Shown: one piece after another, positions 47,766 to 62,432 of the stretch
Numbering within the stretch: the first letter of the stretch is position 1
Layout: each line of letters opens with the position of its first letter
NCBI GenBank assembly: GCA_022376925.1
Contig: JAIOJX010000031.1
Span: 136,108,854-136,172,853 of the forward strand
Origin: Tragulus kanchil
Lineage: Eukaryota; Chordata; Mammalia; Artiodactyla; Tragulidae
DNA length: 64,000 nt
Direction of reading: 5' to 3'
Translations under genes and position numbers: made by a program
Notes under the pieces: model-generated
Told to the model about the DNA's origin: nothing
The model's database searches: none
The model's input: the letters and a program-made list of their open reading frames with translations, nothing else

Positions 47766-48349
47766 CGTGGCTCTGCTTTTGACTGTGGGATGGCCTGCCA
47801 GGCAAGTCCCGTCCATCTTGCTTTGTGGTGGGAGTGGGGGAGAATGCTCAGAAGAGCCTGAAGGAGGAGGGGCGCTCGGCTAAGAGTGTGTGAAAGGGGC
47901 CATTCTCCTCCCTCCTGGTCTGTGTGCTCTCAGGGAGGCCCTGTTTCTCCCTGACAGGAGAGAACCAACGGGGGAACCTACCAGCTTTCCAGATCCTGGT
48001 GTTCCCTGGGAGCAGCACTTAAAAATAAACTGCCATTAGTAGGAGTTCTGAAAGGATCTGTCAGTTCCTCCTCAGCCTACTTCTTTTCCCCTTGTTTTAT
48101 TGGAGGAGGGGAGTAAGTTGGCCTAAGTGCAGACAGGCATGGCTTCTGTTTGTAAAAGTACACAGAGTCAGGGCAACACATTCTGAAGGGAAAAACTGAA
48201 ATCACTGAGTGCTGCACCGCAAAACAGGTTAAGACGGAGAATGCTGCAGCACCTGCAAATGGTTAGTGAAGAACTAAGAATGGAAACTCTGGATATGCCA
48301 AGCACAAGCAGTGGAATCTCACGGCTCATTTTCTTTAGAGCTTTAGACG

Positions 48350-48713
48350 CTATTTTTAATTTTTTTTAAAAAGATTTATTTATTTATTTATTTTGGGTGG
48401 GGGTCGGGTTGGGGAGGGAGGGGAGCGGGTGGGCCACTTCTGTTGGTCTTTCATTTCTCTGTTTTCATCCGTCTTTGTTCTTTGGCTCCTGTGGGCCTCC
48501 CATCGCGGTGGCGTCTGTCGTTGCAGAGCGCCGGGTGCCGGCTCTGGGCGCATGCGCTCCAGAGCTCCGGCTCTGTGATTGGACACATCGGTCCAGCCGC
48601 TCCGCGGCACGTGGGATCTTCCCAGGCCAGGGATCGAACCGGTGCCCCTTGCACTGCAAGGCGGTGTCCTTATCCACTGGACCACCAGGGGAAGCCCCTA
48701 TTTTTTAATTTTT
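48350..48713 (-). mobile_element. Lineage-type tRNA SINE with near-perfect target-site duplication
   Basis: 'ctatttttaattttt' at the left and 'ctattttttaattttt' at 48698-48713 flank a full-length element (48367-48697) very like the one at 46078. It has a small internal repeat in the body ('gccgggtgccggctctggg'). Confidence 0.92.
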
Positions 48714-49035
48714 AAAAAATATTTGTTTATGGTTGCACGGGGCTTCATTGCTGCATGTGGGCTCCCTCCAGTTGCGGTGAGTGGGGACCACTCTTTTTTT
48801 TTTTTCTTTTCTTTTTGGAGGGGGAGCCACTCTTGAGCTTCATTGCTTGGGCTTCTCATTGGGGTGGCTTCTCTTGTTGTGGACCGTGGGCTCTGGGGCA
48901 CGTGGGCTTCCGTAGTTGTGGTGCACAGGTTGAATTGCCCTATGGCATGTGGGATCTTCCCCGACCAGGAATTGAACCCATGTCCTCTGCATTGACAGGC
49001 AGATTCTTAACCTCTGGACCACCAGGGAAATGCCT
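48714..49035 (-). mobile_element. tRNA-derived SINE, ART2-like, with T-rich interruption
   Basis: Body 'tgttgtggaccgtgggctct', B box as the reverse of 'ccaggaattgaacccatg' and head 'ctctggaccaccagggaaat' identify the older long form. A T-rich tract near 48793-48817 interrupts it. Confidence 0.8.
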
Positions 49036-49429
49036 AGACACTATTTTAACATAAAGAAATTTATAACACATGCTTCCATTTGGATGAACCCTCCACCTAC
49101 CTACCCTGCCTGAGTGACCAGGGACCTGCTTCCTGGACTTTGCCCTTAGGTGCTATGGGCCTCACGTCACTCAGAGCACCTTGGCCTCAGGTATTCCTCT
49201 GCAAAACAGGACCAATTTACGTCCCCTAAAGACGAGTTGGAGATGTTTAGTGATGACAGTTTGAATGGCTAGAAGCCAATTAAAATTCTGGCTGTCTTGG
49301 AAGACAGAACGACATCAGAGACTTTCCTGTTTTAGGTCAAAAGGTCATGTGAGTATATATTCATGTAAGAAGTTTTTATGAAAAAAATAAGAACTTTATG
49401 AGAAAGCAGAGGCTAGTTTTGCTCTCTTG

Positions 49430-49560
49430 GGCTTTTTTTTTTTTTTTTTTTTAGTCTGTGCTACATGGCCTGAAGGATCTTAGTTCTCAAGCAGGGATTG
49501 AACTCTTGCCCTCAGCAGGGAAAGCATGGCGTTCTAACCACTGCACCAGGGAGTCCCCTG
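49430..49560 (-). mobile_element. tRNA-derived SINE, short CHR-like
   Basis: T-run tail, 'gatcttagttctcaagcagg' and 'ccactgcaccagggagtccc' give a reverse-complement short SINE. Confidence 0.8.
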
Positions 49561-52434
49561 ATCAGAACTCTTAAGAGTCTGTTTTCAAGCTAACAAGAGT
49601 TGCCTGGGGGAGAGGTGCCACAGGTCCCTCTTTCCTTGCCTTCCTCCCGATTCTCTGGATCTAGGGATGTGCTCTGTGAGGTTGCTTCTCTCCTGCCTGG
49701 ATCTTAGCCTTGCTTGTCTGGGATTATCCTGTTTGGAGCTCGTTCACCTTTCATCCCTGCTCTGCCTTGCAAATCTCAGCTTCTGCGGTTGACCCTCCCA
49801 CAGACCGCCACGGTTCAGGATGCTTTCGTCCAGCCTTCCCTGGTTCCCTGGTTAGAAAACGCAGCCTTTGGGGCTCCCACCTTGTTTCTTAAGCTCAACC
49901 TGTGTAGGTCTGGCTTGGTGTCTTCAGCTTTGCTTATCGTAATGGTTGGGGCCAGACTCTGTGCGGAGCCTTACTTTCTTCTGCTGTTCCGCGCAGGGAC
50001 CCTGGGGATTTGTTGGGATTGTCTGAGGCTTCCTTCTGGAGCTGTCTGTGGGACTTCATGCCTGCCTCCTTCCTGCTCATGGCTCCAAGGTCTTTTCACG
50101 TGGCCTTCCTGGCCGGTGAGCCTACTTCTTCGTCAGCCTGGGCTCTGAAGGTGGTTAGCCTCTTCTGTGTCAGAGCGTGATTCTGTCACAGAGCATGATT
50201 CATAAGTGTTTGTGAATGAAAGGGAGATTCTCTGGGGAGGAACCGTCCCACCAAGCCTTCCCACTGGCATGTCACGTGAGGTCACAGGACCCATCCTTAC
50301 CTTGAGGAAACTGCCTTGTGCACGTCAGAATAGTCCATTGTCCCAATGCTATGCTTGTGAACCGGGAAAGACAATGATAACAATGTTAAAGGACTTATTC
50401 CTTTATCCTTCTTCCCACTAACACACTCTGAAACATGCCAGCTCCAGAGCCTGGGGGCCTGCTCCCTGAGCCTTCCTGGAGCTAAATGGTGGGAAGGGAG
50501 CCCCCCTGTGATGGATCTCATATACTGCCCCACAGAGAAGCAGCTCTGGGCAGGATGTGTGCAGGTGAATTAGACACACGGCCTCTAGGATGCTGGGAAT
50601 TGGAACTAAGAAGCTATATCCTGACTTGGCAGGCCCCTTGGGGCGGGGCTGAAGTGAGGGCTCCATTGGGCATTGGGCGTGCTTGCCAGCCTTGGATGAG
50701 TCACTGTGGGCAGGAGTCTGCCCCTGGCTCCTTGGTATTTCCCAACCCGTGTAGAACTCAAGTGCATAGATACAGAAGTCCCCTTTGTATGGTAGCCCTT
50801 GGTGGGGCAGGCAGGTCTCCTGTCCATTCAGAGGAGCCGGTTTCCCACCCACTAACTCATTCATCACAGCAAAATATCTGGAGCCCTTTGGTATCCAGAC
50901 CCAAGAAAGGAGGTACTCCATGTTCCCGGGCTGCTTGTCTGCAGGCCCCAAACTGGTTGGGCTGTGGAGGGTATGCCCACACTGTGGACATCACCTGAGT
51001 TCAGTGGGTCAGACCTAGAGGGCTGTGGCAATTGAGTCCGAGGATCCCATGGCAGGAGCCCAGGCCAGTGTCAGGACGTGGGGAGGCGTGTCCCACCCTT
51101 TGCACACAGTGGCCTGGGTTGCTCAGCCTGTGAGATGAGCCCTGAGGCCACATACAGCACAGCCTGTCTCCAGGGTGTCTGCCTTCCCCCCGGCCCAGTC
51201 TTTGAGAGGGGCCAGTGCCGTCTGCTTCCTTGGCCTCCCTAAGACGTCTTTTCATACTGGCCAGCCCTGAATAACCTGGTAAGAAGGGCAGAAGGGAATG
51301 AAAAGGCCTCTACCACCCTCTCCCCACTGCAGACAAAGCTTTTCGAGACTCATCAAGCCCAGTTTATGGAAGTTCAGGGCTGTTTCTGGTGTCCCCTCCT
51401 CAGCTCCTCCGTGCCTCCTGGCGCCTGAAGCAGCTGGAGAATTTCCATGTGGGAGGGGTTTCGGGTGACCAGTGAGAGTCCAGGAAAACTTGTTTGGCAG
51501 CTGCTTTCATTCCATAAACTCACTGGTCTTTACCTAAGGTGTACATATTACTGAGCCAAAAAAAGGGGAAGTTTTCTAAAGTTGCTTTTATTCACACATT
51601 GTGTGAAATGGAGAAGTGTCAGAATCACGGAATTGTACCTTTAACATGTGTACTTAGGGTGCCTTTGGGGATAGGGCCGCCGGAAATGGGAGGGTGGCCA
51701 TTCCTCACAGGCCACTGTGGGTCCTGCCACCCCTTGTCCCGCTATCTTCTTCCCTGAGCACGGGCCTTGTGACCTTGTTCCTGGTCCAGCTTTGTAAGAC
51801 GATGATATTTGTCCTCTGCCAAGTGCTTTCATATTGTTTGTCTCAAATAATCTTTTCAGCTGCTCTGGGAGGTCCTTGACCTGCTGTTGATTCTAACTCT
51901 TACAGTGGCTAATTCTGGATGGTTCAGGGAGCTGTGTGGAGTTCCCACATTTCCAGATCCCCGCTGTTCTCCATCCAAACCACATTTTACTTCTTTGCAG
52001 CAGGGTGTCCTGCAGTCACTCCCTAGTGACGTTGTTGCTGGGGTTCCCAAGTTCTTCCGCTCCCTGCCGTCTCTGCTCAGCGCTAAACACATTGCTCAGC
52101 CAGTGGCCTCAATTTTGCTCTTCCACCAGACATTTTTGTCCCTGATGGTTTTTTTCCCCAATATGGAACTCAGCCCACATTCTTCATTTTGCAAAGACAG
52201 GGTTGCAAGAGAATGACCCCCGAGAGGTCCCTGCTGACCGGCGTCTTCCGGCGGGAAGGCTGGCTGCAGTGCCCCATCGTTCACTTAAGGGTGGAGTGTG
52301 GCTGGCAGGTGTGGGATCCTCTCCCTGGTACTGACCCCTCCCTCCTTTCCACCACATGTGCCCCAGGGTCGGCATGGACATGCAGCGGCCTCGGGGTTCT
52401 CTGGCAGCCCAGGACAATTCTAGCGTTTTCAGAA

Positions 52435-52600
52435 AGTGGGTAACCTGTTGAAGCCTTCATTTCCTTATCTATAAAATGGGATTAATACAAGCGCTTCCTC
52501 ATGGGGGTGATTTAAAGGTCAAGTGGGACCAAGTATTTCAAGTGCTTGGCACTGTGCCTGACACCCGGCAAGGTTTAGCATAGGGCTGCTTACTGTTATC
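52435..52600 (+). mobile_element. MIR element
   Basis: 'cattt ccttatctataaaa'-type core followed by 'caagtgcttggcactgtgcc' is the standard MIR order. Confidence 0.85.
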
Positions 52601-52649
52601 CTGTTGATCGTTGCTTGACTTCTGACCTCTAGGGTCTGAGAGCCTCTAA

Positions 52650-54893
<2,244 letters not shown>

Positions 54894-55002
54894 GTGATGG
54901 CACTCTGTACCTACCCAAACCTGTTGGACAGCCCCAGCTTCCCAGAAGATGCTAAGAAACGAGCCCGGCGGATCCTACAGGCTTGTGGCGGAAACAGCCT
55001 AG
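54894..55002 (+). CDS. GPT2: GPT2 coding exon 3
   Basis: 109 nt, phase 0 in and phase 1 out, between CCCTCCAG and GTGAGG. It encodes '[20 protein letters not shown]' and then the Lys/Arg-rich '[17 protein letters not shown]' of mammalian alanine aminotransferases. The final split Gly codon is completed by exon 4. Which of this exon and its twin at 55982-56090 is the real one is immaterial, as both are identical and one is probably an assembly duplicate. Confidence 0.97.
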
Positions 55003-55981
55003 GTGAGGTCCTGACTTGCCCGCTCCCAGAGGGTATGAAAGTCATGTGTGTTCTCAGCGTGGACCTGGGCCTGGCCGCTGATGGAGAGTTATGCGTTCGC
55101 GAGTGTGTGAAGGTGTGTAGGGAGGCTGGTGTGCTGAGTAAATGAAAGACAGGGTTTTCTTGTCTGTGCTCTGTCAGCCTCGTGTTTGCTGAGCTGACGG
55201 GGTCTGTGCCCTCTCTCGGTGGATTGGTGCTCTTCAGGCTCAGTCAGGTGCCATTGGACTGGATTTGAGGTTGACACCAGGAGCCGGCTTTGACGCTGAG
55301 CCTGCTGGCCTAAGAGTAGAGGGTGGAGCACGGGGCGGCCTCCAAGGTAGACGACCAGAAGGAGGCACACACACCCGCTGGTCTGCTTCTCACTCCCCTG
55401 TGGCCTGCTAGGGGTACCTGCAGCCCCTTCTGGTGGCTTCCTCGCTCTGTAGGTGCCCCCCACCCCCGTGTGTGTGTGGGTTCCTGTCGCTAGCCTGTGC
55501 TCCTTGGTGCTGGGAATGAGGGGAGTCCCTGTCGATGGGAAGATGACTTCCCGGGGACTGAAAAGGCTGACTCAGTGGCCAGGAGAGGGGTGATAGGAAA
55601 GGTGGGGATGGGGGTTTGGGGGGCATTCAGGCTGTACGGAGAGGTCCCTGCAGTCCTGTCCACTGGTGGACACCTGCCTGCTCAGCCCCAGCTCCCTGCT
55701 TTTGAACCCCTGGATCTGTGGCTTTGGGTGTGTGAGCCGCTGTCCTTTCTGGAGGAGGTGGGCAGCGTGACAGGCTCATTCTGTTCCCTGGCTCCTCGGG
55801 TGGCCCACCCTTGGCCCAAGCCGTCCTCATGGGTCCTGCCTCTCACCATCTCTCTTCCAGACCCCCAGGGGCAGGGGCCCTCATGGATTGTCATGTGGCA
55901 ACGCCGTCCCTCGGAGGCCTCCTTTGCGCCCCTTTGGGGTGGGAGGTGCAGGGAACCCAGCCCATGCCTGTGTCCCTCCAG

Positions 55982-56090
55982 GTGATGGCACTCTGTACCT
56001 ACCCAAACCTGTTGGACAGCCCCAGCTTCCCAGAAGATGCTAAGAAACGAGCCCGGCGGATCCTACAGGCTTGTGGCGGAAACAGCCTAG
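55982..56090 (+). CDS. GPT2: GPT2 coding exon 3, duplicate copy
   Basis: Base-for-base repeat of 54894-55002 with the same acceptor and donor. If both copies were spliced in, the 109-nt length would shift the frame, so a transcript carrying both could not encode the enzyme. It is most likely an unmerged overlap of two contigs and not an extra exon. Confidence 0.93.
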
Positions 56091-56317
56091 GTGAGGTCCT
56101 GACTTGCCCGCTCCCAGAGGGTATGAAAGTCATGTGTGTTCTCAGCGTGGACCTGGGCCTGGCCGCTGATGGAGAGTTATGCGTTCGCAGTGTGTGAAGG
56201 TGTGTAGGGAGGCTGGTGTGCTGAGTAAATGAAAGACAGGGTTTTCTTGTCTGTGCTCTGTCAGCCTCGTGTTTGCTGAGCTGACGGGGTCTGTGCCCTC
56301 TCTCGGTGGATTGGTGC

Positions 56318-58524
56318 TCTTCAGGCTCAGTCAGGTGCCATTGGACTGGATTTGAGGTTGACACCAGGAGCCGGCTTTGACGCTGAGCCTGCTGGCCTAA
56401 GAGTAGAGGGTGGAGCACGGGGCGGCCTCCAAGGTAGACGACCAGAAGGAGGCACACACACCCGCTGGTCTGCTTCTCACTCCCCTGTGGCCTGCTAGGG
56501 GTACCTGCAGCCCCTTCTGGTGGCTTCCTCGCTCTGTAGGTGCCCCCCACCCCCGTGTGTGTGTGGGTTCCTGTCGCTAGCCTGTGCTCCTTGGTGCTGG
56601 GAATGAGGGGAGTCCCTGTCGATGGGAAGATGATCTTCTCTACCCTTCCCTGCTAAGGTGGATTTCCAGCCTCTGGGCTGCCGGCTCTTTATTCTCATCT
56701 CATGTGCTTTTTCCTGCTTATTTTTTCCTCTTTCTTTGCCCAGTGCCTACATAGGGAATCAGGCTTCCTTATCCTGAGGACAGTAGTTGTCCTTAGGGCT
56801 GTTTAGGTTGCATGCCTGAAGGTGCCAAAACATGGGGCTTGTTCAGCAGGGGATCAGCCGCCCTTGGCCTCTCTGTCACCTCCCTGCCTTTCCCCTCCCC
56901 CTTCCTACTCTGTCTCTTTATGGAGATCCCTATGCTTACTTTCCTGGCTGTGATCACCCCACCAGCACTCTGTCCAAGTCTGTGTCCTTCACGCTGTCCC
57001 TCTCAGAAAGCGGCCAGCTAACTTTTGCTTCCCTGCCTGTCAGCCTGGAAGGGGTGTAGGCCAGCACCTTGGGTGGCAAAGCCTAAACCACAAGCTGGCA
57101 GAAGGCAGCGCAGTGGCCCTGAGGCGCAGTCTCCAGGCTGCTTTCCCTCTGCCCCCTCTGCCCAGCCCAGAAGACAAAGGCAACTTCTCAACGACCCATG
57201 GCCATGGGCCTGAGACTCCAGGAACTGCAACCCAGGGGTTGGGGGAGGGGTTTGCACCTGCTCGTCTGATCTGAATATCTGGGGTGCTGGGAGGGGATCT
57301 TGTTCCAGGTACCAAACCTCATCAACAAGTGTTTTCTGTGTCAGCCAGGGCTGCGGGAATGCTGTTGGGAGGCCATGTCCATGTGAGTCCGGACTGTTGG
57401 CCTTCAGGGTGTAGGGATTGATGAGTCTTCAGGCTCAGTCAGGTGCCATTGGACTGGATTTGAGGTTGACACCAGGAGCCGGCTTTGACGCTGAGCCTGC
57501 TGGCCTAAGAGTAGAGGGTGGAGCACGGGGCGGCCTCCAAGGTAGACGACCAGAAGGAGGCACACACACCCGCTGGTCTGCTTCTCACTCCCCTGTGGCC
57601 TGCTAGGGGTACCTGCAGCCCCTTCTGGTGGCTTCCTCGCTCTGTAGGTGCCCCCCACCCCCGTGTGTGTGTGGGTTCCTGTCGCTAGCCTGTGCTCCTT
57701 GGTGCTGGGAATGAGGGGAGTCCCTGTCGATGGGAAGATGATCTTCTCTACCCTTCCCTGCTAAGGTGGATTTCCAGCCTCTGGGCTGCCGGCTCTTTAT
57801 TCTCATCTCATGTGCTTTTTCCTGCTTATTTTTTCCTCTTTCTTTGCCCAGTGCCTACATAGGGAATCAGGCTTCCTTATCCTGAGGACAGTAGTTGTCC
57901 TTAGGGCTGTTTAGGTTGCATGCCTGAAGGTGCCAAAACATGGGGCTTGTTCAGCAGGGGATCAGCCGCCCTTGGCCTCTCTGTCACCTCCCTGCCTTTC
58001 CCCTCCCCCTTCCTACTCTGTCTCTTTATGGAGATCCCTATGCTTACTTTCCTGGCTGTGATCACCCCACCAGCACTCTGTCCAAGTCTGTGTCCTTCAC
58101 GCTGTCCCTCTCAGAAAGCGGCCAGCTAACTTTTGCTTCCCTGCCTGTCAGCCTGGAAGGGGTGTAGGCCAGCACCTTGGGTGGCAAAGCCTAAACCACA
58201 AGCTGGCAGAAGGCAGCGCAGTGGCCCTGAGGCGCAGTCTCCAGGCTGCTTTCCCTCTGCCCCCTCTGCCCAGCCCAGAAGACAAAGGCAACTTCTCAAC
58301 GACCCATGGCCATGGGCCTGAGACTCCAGGAACTGCAACCCAGGGGTTGGGGGAGGGGTTTGCACCTGCTCGTCTGATCTGAATATCTGGGGTGCTGGGA
58401 GGGGATCTTGTTCCAGGTACCAAACCTCATCAACAAGTGTTTTCTGTGTCAGCCAGGGCTGCGGGAATGCTGTTGGGAGGCCATGTCCATGTGAGTCCGG
58501 ACTGTTGGCCTTCAGGGTGTAGGG
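56318..58524. repeat. Tandem duplication M in GPT2 intron 3 (offset 1108)
   Basis: Copy 1 is 56318-57416 and copy 2 is 57426-58524, with a 9-base filler 'attgatgag' between. Copy 1 overlaps copy 2 of duplication L, so 55230-55546, 56318-56633 and 57426-57741 are three copies of one stretch. Confidence 0.96.
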
Positions 58525-60894
58525 GATTTGCACTGAGTTCTGCTGAGGAGCTCAGGAGGATGGGTGAGGAAGGTGCTCTCTGAACCTCTTTCCTCATTCT
58601 TGAACTAGGAGATACTTTGTACCCGCCTCCTGGACTTGCAGGAAGGTTGACGTTTGTGCTCCTTGCCAAGTGTGGAGAAGCCCCACCCTGGAGGTCACTG
58701 CCTGTTCCTGCCCATTGTGGGGGAAGGGGCAGTGTCCTAGCCAAGGCCGGGACAATGCCGGGGCAGGGGGTGCTCTGTTAACTAAGGCTCCGGCAGCCCG
58801 AGCACCTGCCCACAGAAGTAAAAGGAAATGGAGAATGTCAGTATGCCCAGGGCCACCCTGGCCCGAGGAGGCATTGTAAAATGTGTACACAAGGTGTCAG
58901 GACTTGCCTGGATGCATTTTTACCATGCCTTTTCAATTATTTTTTTATTGGAGCTTCATTTATTTTTTGTTGGATGAGTAATCCAGTTCTCAGGTTGCAT
59001 CCTGGATCTTAAGTAGGATTGAGGTAAAGCCTAGACACACCTGGTCGTCGTGAGGGCAGAGACAATGACCTTATCCGGTCCCTCTCGGAGTCCGTGCTGT
59101 GAACCAGGTAGTGCTCTAGGCCCTGAGGGACATGGGTGAACAAGGCAGGTGGAGTTTCTGTGCTTACGAAGTTCGCTTTCAGATTTGGAAGAAGCAAACA
59201 TTAACAAGAATGAACACTAACACATAATTACCAGTTTTCGTGAGTTTCTGGAGAAAGAGCAGAGAGCTGTGGGGTTGTAACCATGGATTCTAATGGAGAA
59301 GGAGGGTTTAAGGATAAAGGGCGTTCAAATTCATGTGGAAGATGAGTAAGAGAATCCGCTCATGCTACCAGACAGGGGAAACAGTGTGTGCAAAGGCCCT
59401 GGGGTTTAAGGACTGAGTGAAAGGGTCCGCGAGCAAGGACACTGAGCGATTTGGCAGATGTTGCATTTGTGGGCCGTGGGAGGCAGGTTGCCATCGGTCT
59501 CAGGGCAGAGTGTCCTACACAGGAGGACAGAGTGTCCTACACAGGCCTAGCTGGGGGTAGGTGTGCTGCAGAGATGCACAAAAGAGACAGGTGATGGTTC
59601 CTGCCCATAAGTCAGCATGGGGAGGCAGGGACTTACCTGTACAAAATAGCTGGAGAAATCAGAAAGACTGGAGTGTGGCCCTGCTTCAAGCTTACTTGAG
59701 AGAGACGAGGTCTGTGCCCTGCAGGATGCGGGGTGCTTCAGAGCGAAACAGAAGATGGAAAATCTTTGGCTGGCAGAAGCAGAGAGGTTGCCAGTGGGGA
59801 AAGGCCTGGGAATTCAGAGAAGCAGATGAACTAGAGGCAGGAAGAAGGGGAGGCATTGGTAGCATGGAAATGGCCAGGCCCCATGGAGCAGAGGGGAGAG
59901 CAGTGAAAGCAGGCAGAGGAAATAGGGGGGCATAGAAGCCTTCTGAGCATGGGAGCTCAAGAAATATCAAGCCAGGGAGACGTGCACTGACATCTGTGGA
60001 TGCACTCGAGTGCCCCAAAGAAAGTGACAAGACTCTACTCACCAGCCAGATCTGATAGAGTTTACAACTGGGCAGAGGGAAAGGGCGAGCCCAGTGCTAA
60101 ACAGACCCTTAAACCAAGAGGTTCCTGGTGGTGCTGTTGCAGTCCTTAGAAGGAAGTGGCTGGTTTTCTTTAAATGTATATAATGCTATAAAAGGATATA
60201 TAAAAAGAGTGGAAGATCTGCCTCCCACTTCTGACCCCAAGCCTCCTGGTTCTCTTCAGAGATTTCACCTCACCAGTTTGAGTCTCCTTCCCTTTTGCGC
60301 ATGGGCAGGTCGCTATTTTCAGTTTCCTTTCAAAAATACAAGGAGCAGACTGACATACTGGAAATGTTTTTAGGCATAGCGTCAATGCACAGATAGTCAT
60401 GTACCACACTTCTATGTGCACACCCATGTCACCCGTGCCCAGATCTTGACACGGAACATCCTCAGCCCCACACAGGGTTCCTCTGTGTCCCTTCACAGCT
60501 AATACTTCCCAGCCCACAGTGGTCACCACTGGTTTTGAACTTCATATAAATGGTGATTTGGGTTTGATGCCTCACTGGCAGCCTGTGCGTGCTGCTGCCT
60601 TAGGGTGGCAGCAGGTAGATCCTACCCAGCAGCCCCACAGAGCCTGTGGTGAGTGCTTGTCAGTGCTCTGGATTCCTGGGATGGCAGGTGGTGCCGTGTT
60701 GGAGTGATCATTCTCCTGACTCCTATGGAACTGTGTGGAGGAGACAGTGACAAAAGCACAGCCGTCCTGGCTGTAGTGGGCCATACTGCCATGGAAGGTG
60801 GGTGAATCCAAGTAGGGCAGGGAGAGCTGGTATGAGCACCATTTAACTGGTCAGAAGCCAGGGCCTGGAAGAATGCTGGACATATAAGTAGGTT

Positions 60895-61045
60895 CTCAGT
60901 AAATGAATAGGTGGATGAATGGATGAGTTGGTGGGTGGGGGTAGATGAGCAGAAGGGCAGGTGGGTGGGCCGGTGAGTGGATGTATGCATGAATGGATGA
61001 ATAGCAAATGGGTAAATGGTTGGGGGAGTGGGCAGACACTTGGGT
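60895..61045. repeat. Degenerate GGAT/GGTG simple repeat
   Basis: Tandem 'gtggatgaatggatgag', 'gtgggtgggggtagatgag' and related units. It recurs at 61965-62115 with no change through duplication N. Confidence 0.85.
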
Positions 61046-61228
61046 AGGCAGACGGATGACAGAATATGCAGCTTGCCATAATTCCAGAGCCTAGAGCTGT
61101 GGGAATAGAGCACTGCTGAGTCTCCTTGTCTTCCCCATCTTCCCACTGCCAGTTAATTGCATGGATATCTCAGGCTCTAGGGCCGGGCGTCCTGCCTCTA
61201 GTCACTGTCTCGCTTTGCTGTCTTACAG

Positions 61229-61362
61229 GATCTTACAGTGCCAGCCAGGGCGTCAACTGCATCCGTGAAGATGTGGCTGCCTACATCACCAGGAGAGATG
61301 GTGGCGTCCCTGCAGACCCGGATAACATTTACCTGACCACCGGAGCTAGCGATGGCATTTCT
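61229..61362 (+). CDS. GPT2: GPT2 coding exon 4
   Basis: 134 nt between TCTTACAG and GTACGT, entering in phase 1 and leaving in phase 0. It encodes '[19 protein letters not shown]' and ends at 'TTGASDGIS'. 'TGASDGI' is the glycine/serine loop that binds the phosphate of pyridoxal phosphate in alanine aminotransferases, and 'SYSASQG' is a conserved active-site-side segment. Exons carrying the Schiff-base lysine are outside the window. An identical twin is at 62299-62432. Confidence 0.97.
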
Positions 61363-62298
61363 GTACGTGTGAGGTGGCTCCTTGTTGTCCACTGTTCACC
61401 TCCATGGAGAACAGTTTTGCACGTTAGGGCTGAGTGCACGAGCCTGTTCACAGGGGGGCAGGCCTAGAAGGAGAAGCTGGCCACCCTCTGATCCCTGCTG
61501 TCTGCCCCACCATAGTCGCCTGCAGTCCTTAGCTCGTTCAGTCTGTGTGAACCTGGATAATCTTGCCGCCTTGGTTTCCCTCCAGAGTGGCACCAGCCGG
61601 CCCAACAGGGAGGAGTCACGGGGCTCTGAGGGCCGTCTTCCGACTCACTGGCAGCCTGTGCGTGCTGCCTTAGGGTGGCAGCAGGTAGATCCTACCCAGC
61701 AGCCCCACAGAGCCGGTGGTGAGTGCTTGTCAGTGCTCTGGATTCCTGGGATGGCAGGTGGTGCCGTGTTGGAGTGATCATTCTCCTGACTCCTATGGAA
61801 CTGTGTGGAGGAGACAGTGACAAAAGCACAGCCGTCCTGGCTGTAGTGGGCCATACTGCCATGGAAGGTGGGTGAATCCAAGTAGGGCAGGGAGAGCTGG
61901 TATGAGCACCATTTAACTGGTCAGAAGCCAGGGCCTGGAAGAATGCTGGACATATAAGTAGGTTCTCAGTAAATGAATAGGTGGATGAATGGATGAGTTG
62001 GTGGGTGGGGGTAGATGAGCAGAAGGGCAGGTGGGTGGGCCGGTGAGTGGATGTATGCATGAATGGATGAATAGCAAATGGGTAAATGGTTGGGGGAGTG
62101 GGCAGACACTTGGGTAGGCAGACGGATGACAGAATATGCAGCTTGCCATAATTCCAGAGCCTAGAGCTGTGGGAATAGAGCACTGCTGAGTCTCCTTGTC
62201 TTCCCCATCTTCCCACTGCCAGTTAATTGCATGGATATCTCAGGCTCTAGGGCCGGGCGTCCTGCCTCTAGTCACTGTCTCGCTTTGCTGTCTTACAG

Positions 62299-62432
62299 GA
62301 TCTTACAGTGCCAGCCAGGGCGTCAACTGCATCCGTGAAGATGTGGCTGCCTACATCACCAGGAGAGATGGTGGCGTCCCTGCAGACCCGGATAACATTT
62401 ACCTGACCACCGGAGCTAGCGATGGCATTTCT
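62299..62432 (+). CDS. GPT2: GPT2 coding exon 4, duplicate copy
   Basis: Exact repeat of 61229-61362 with identical splice sites. Its 134-nt length is not a multiple of three, so using both copies would break the frame. It lies in duplication N, and its last 13 bases are also the start of duplication O. Confidence 0.93.

Larger units (their letters stand above)
56091..61228 (+). other. GPT2: GPT2 intron 3
   Basis: About 5.1 kb from the donor of the second exon 3 copy to the TCTTACAG acceptor of exon 4; from the first copy it would be 6.2 kb. It holds duplication M (56318-58524), the beginning of duplication N (60571) and a GGAT-rich simple repeat. Between 58525 and 60570 no feature was recognised. 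Confidence 0.85.

Noticed and set aside
50418..50998. Overlapping open frames of about 170-177 codons on both strands in GPT2 intron 1
   Set aside because: GC-rich intron sequence gives long open frames on both strands by chance; neither shows a known domain.
55999..56550. 183-codon minus-strand open frame across exon 3 copy 2
   Set aside because: It is the antisense shadow of GPT2 exon 3 and intron 3.
60622..61146. 174-codon minus-strand frame rich in Pro, His, Ser and Thr
   Set aside because: It is the translation of the GGAT-type simple repeat in antisense; repeated identically at 61692-62216.
54894..62432. Mutually exclusive alternative exons 3 and 4 of GPT2
   Set aside because: The paired exons and their flanking introns are identical at base level over about 1 kb, with no divergence expected of alternative exons, and the frames would break if both were used.
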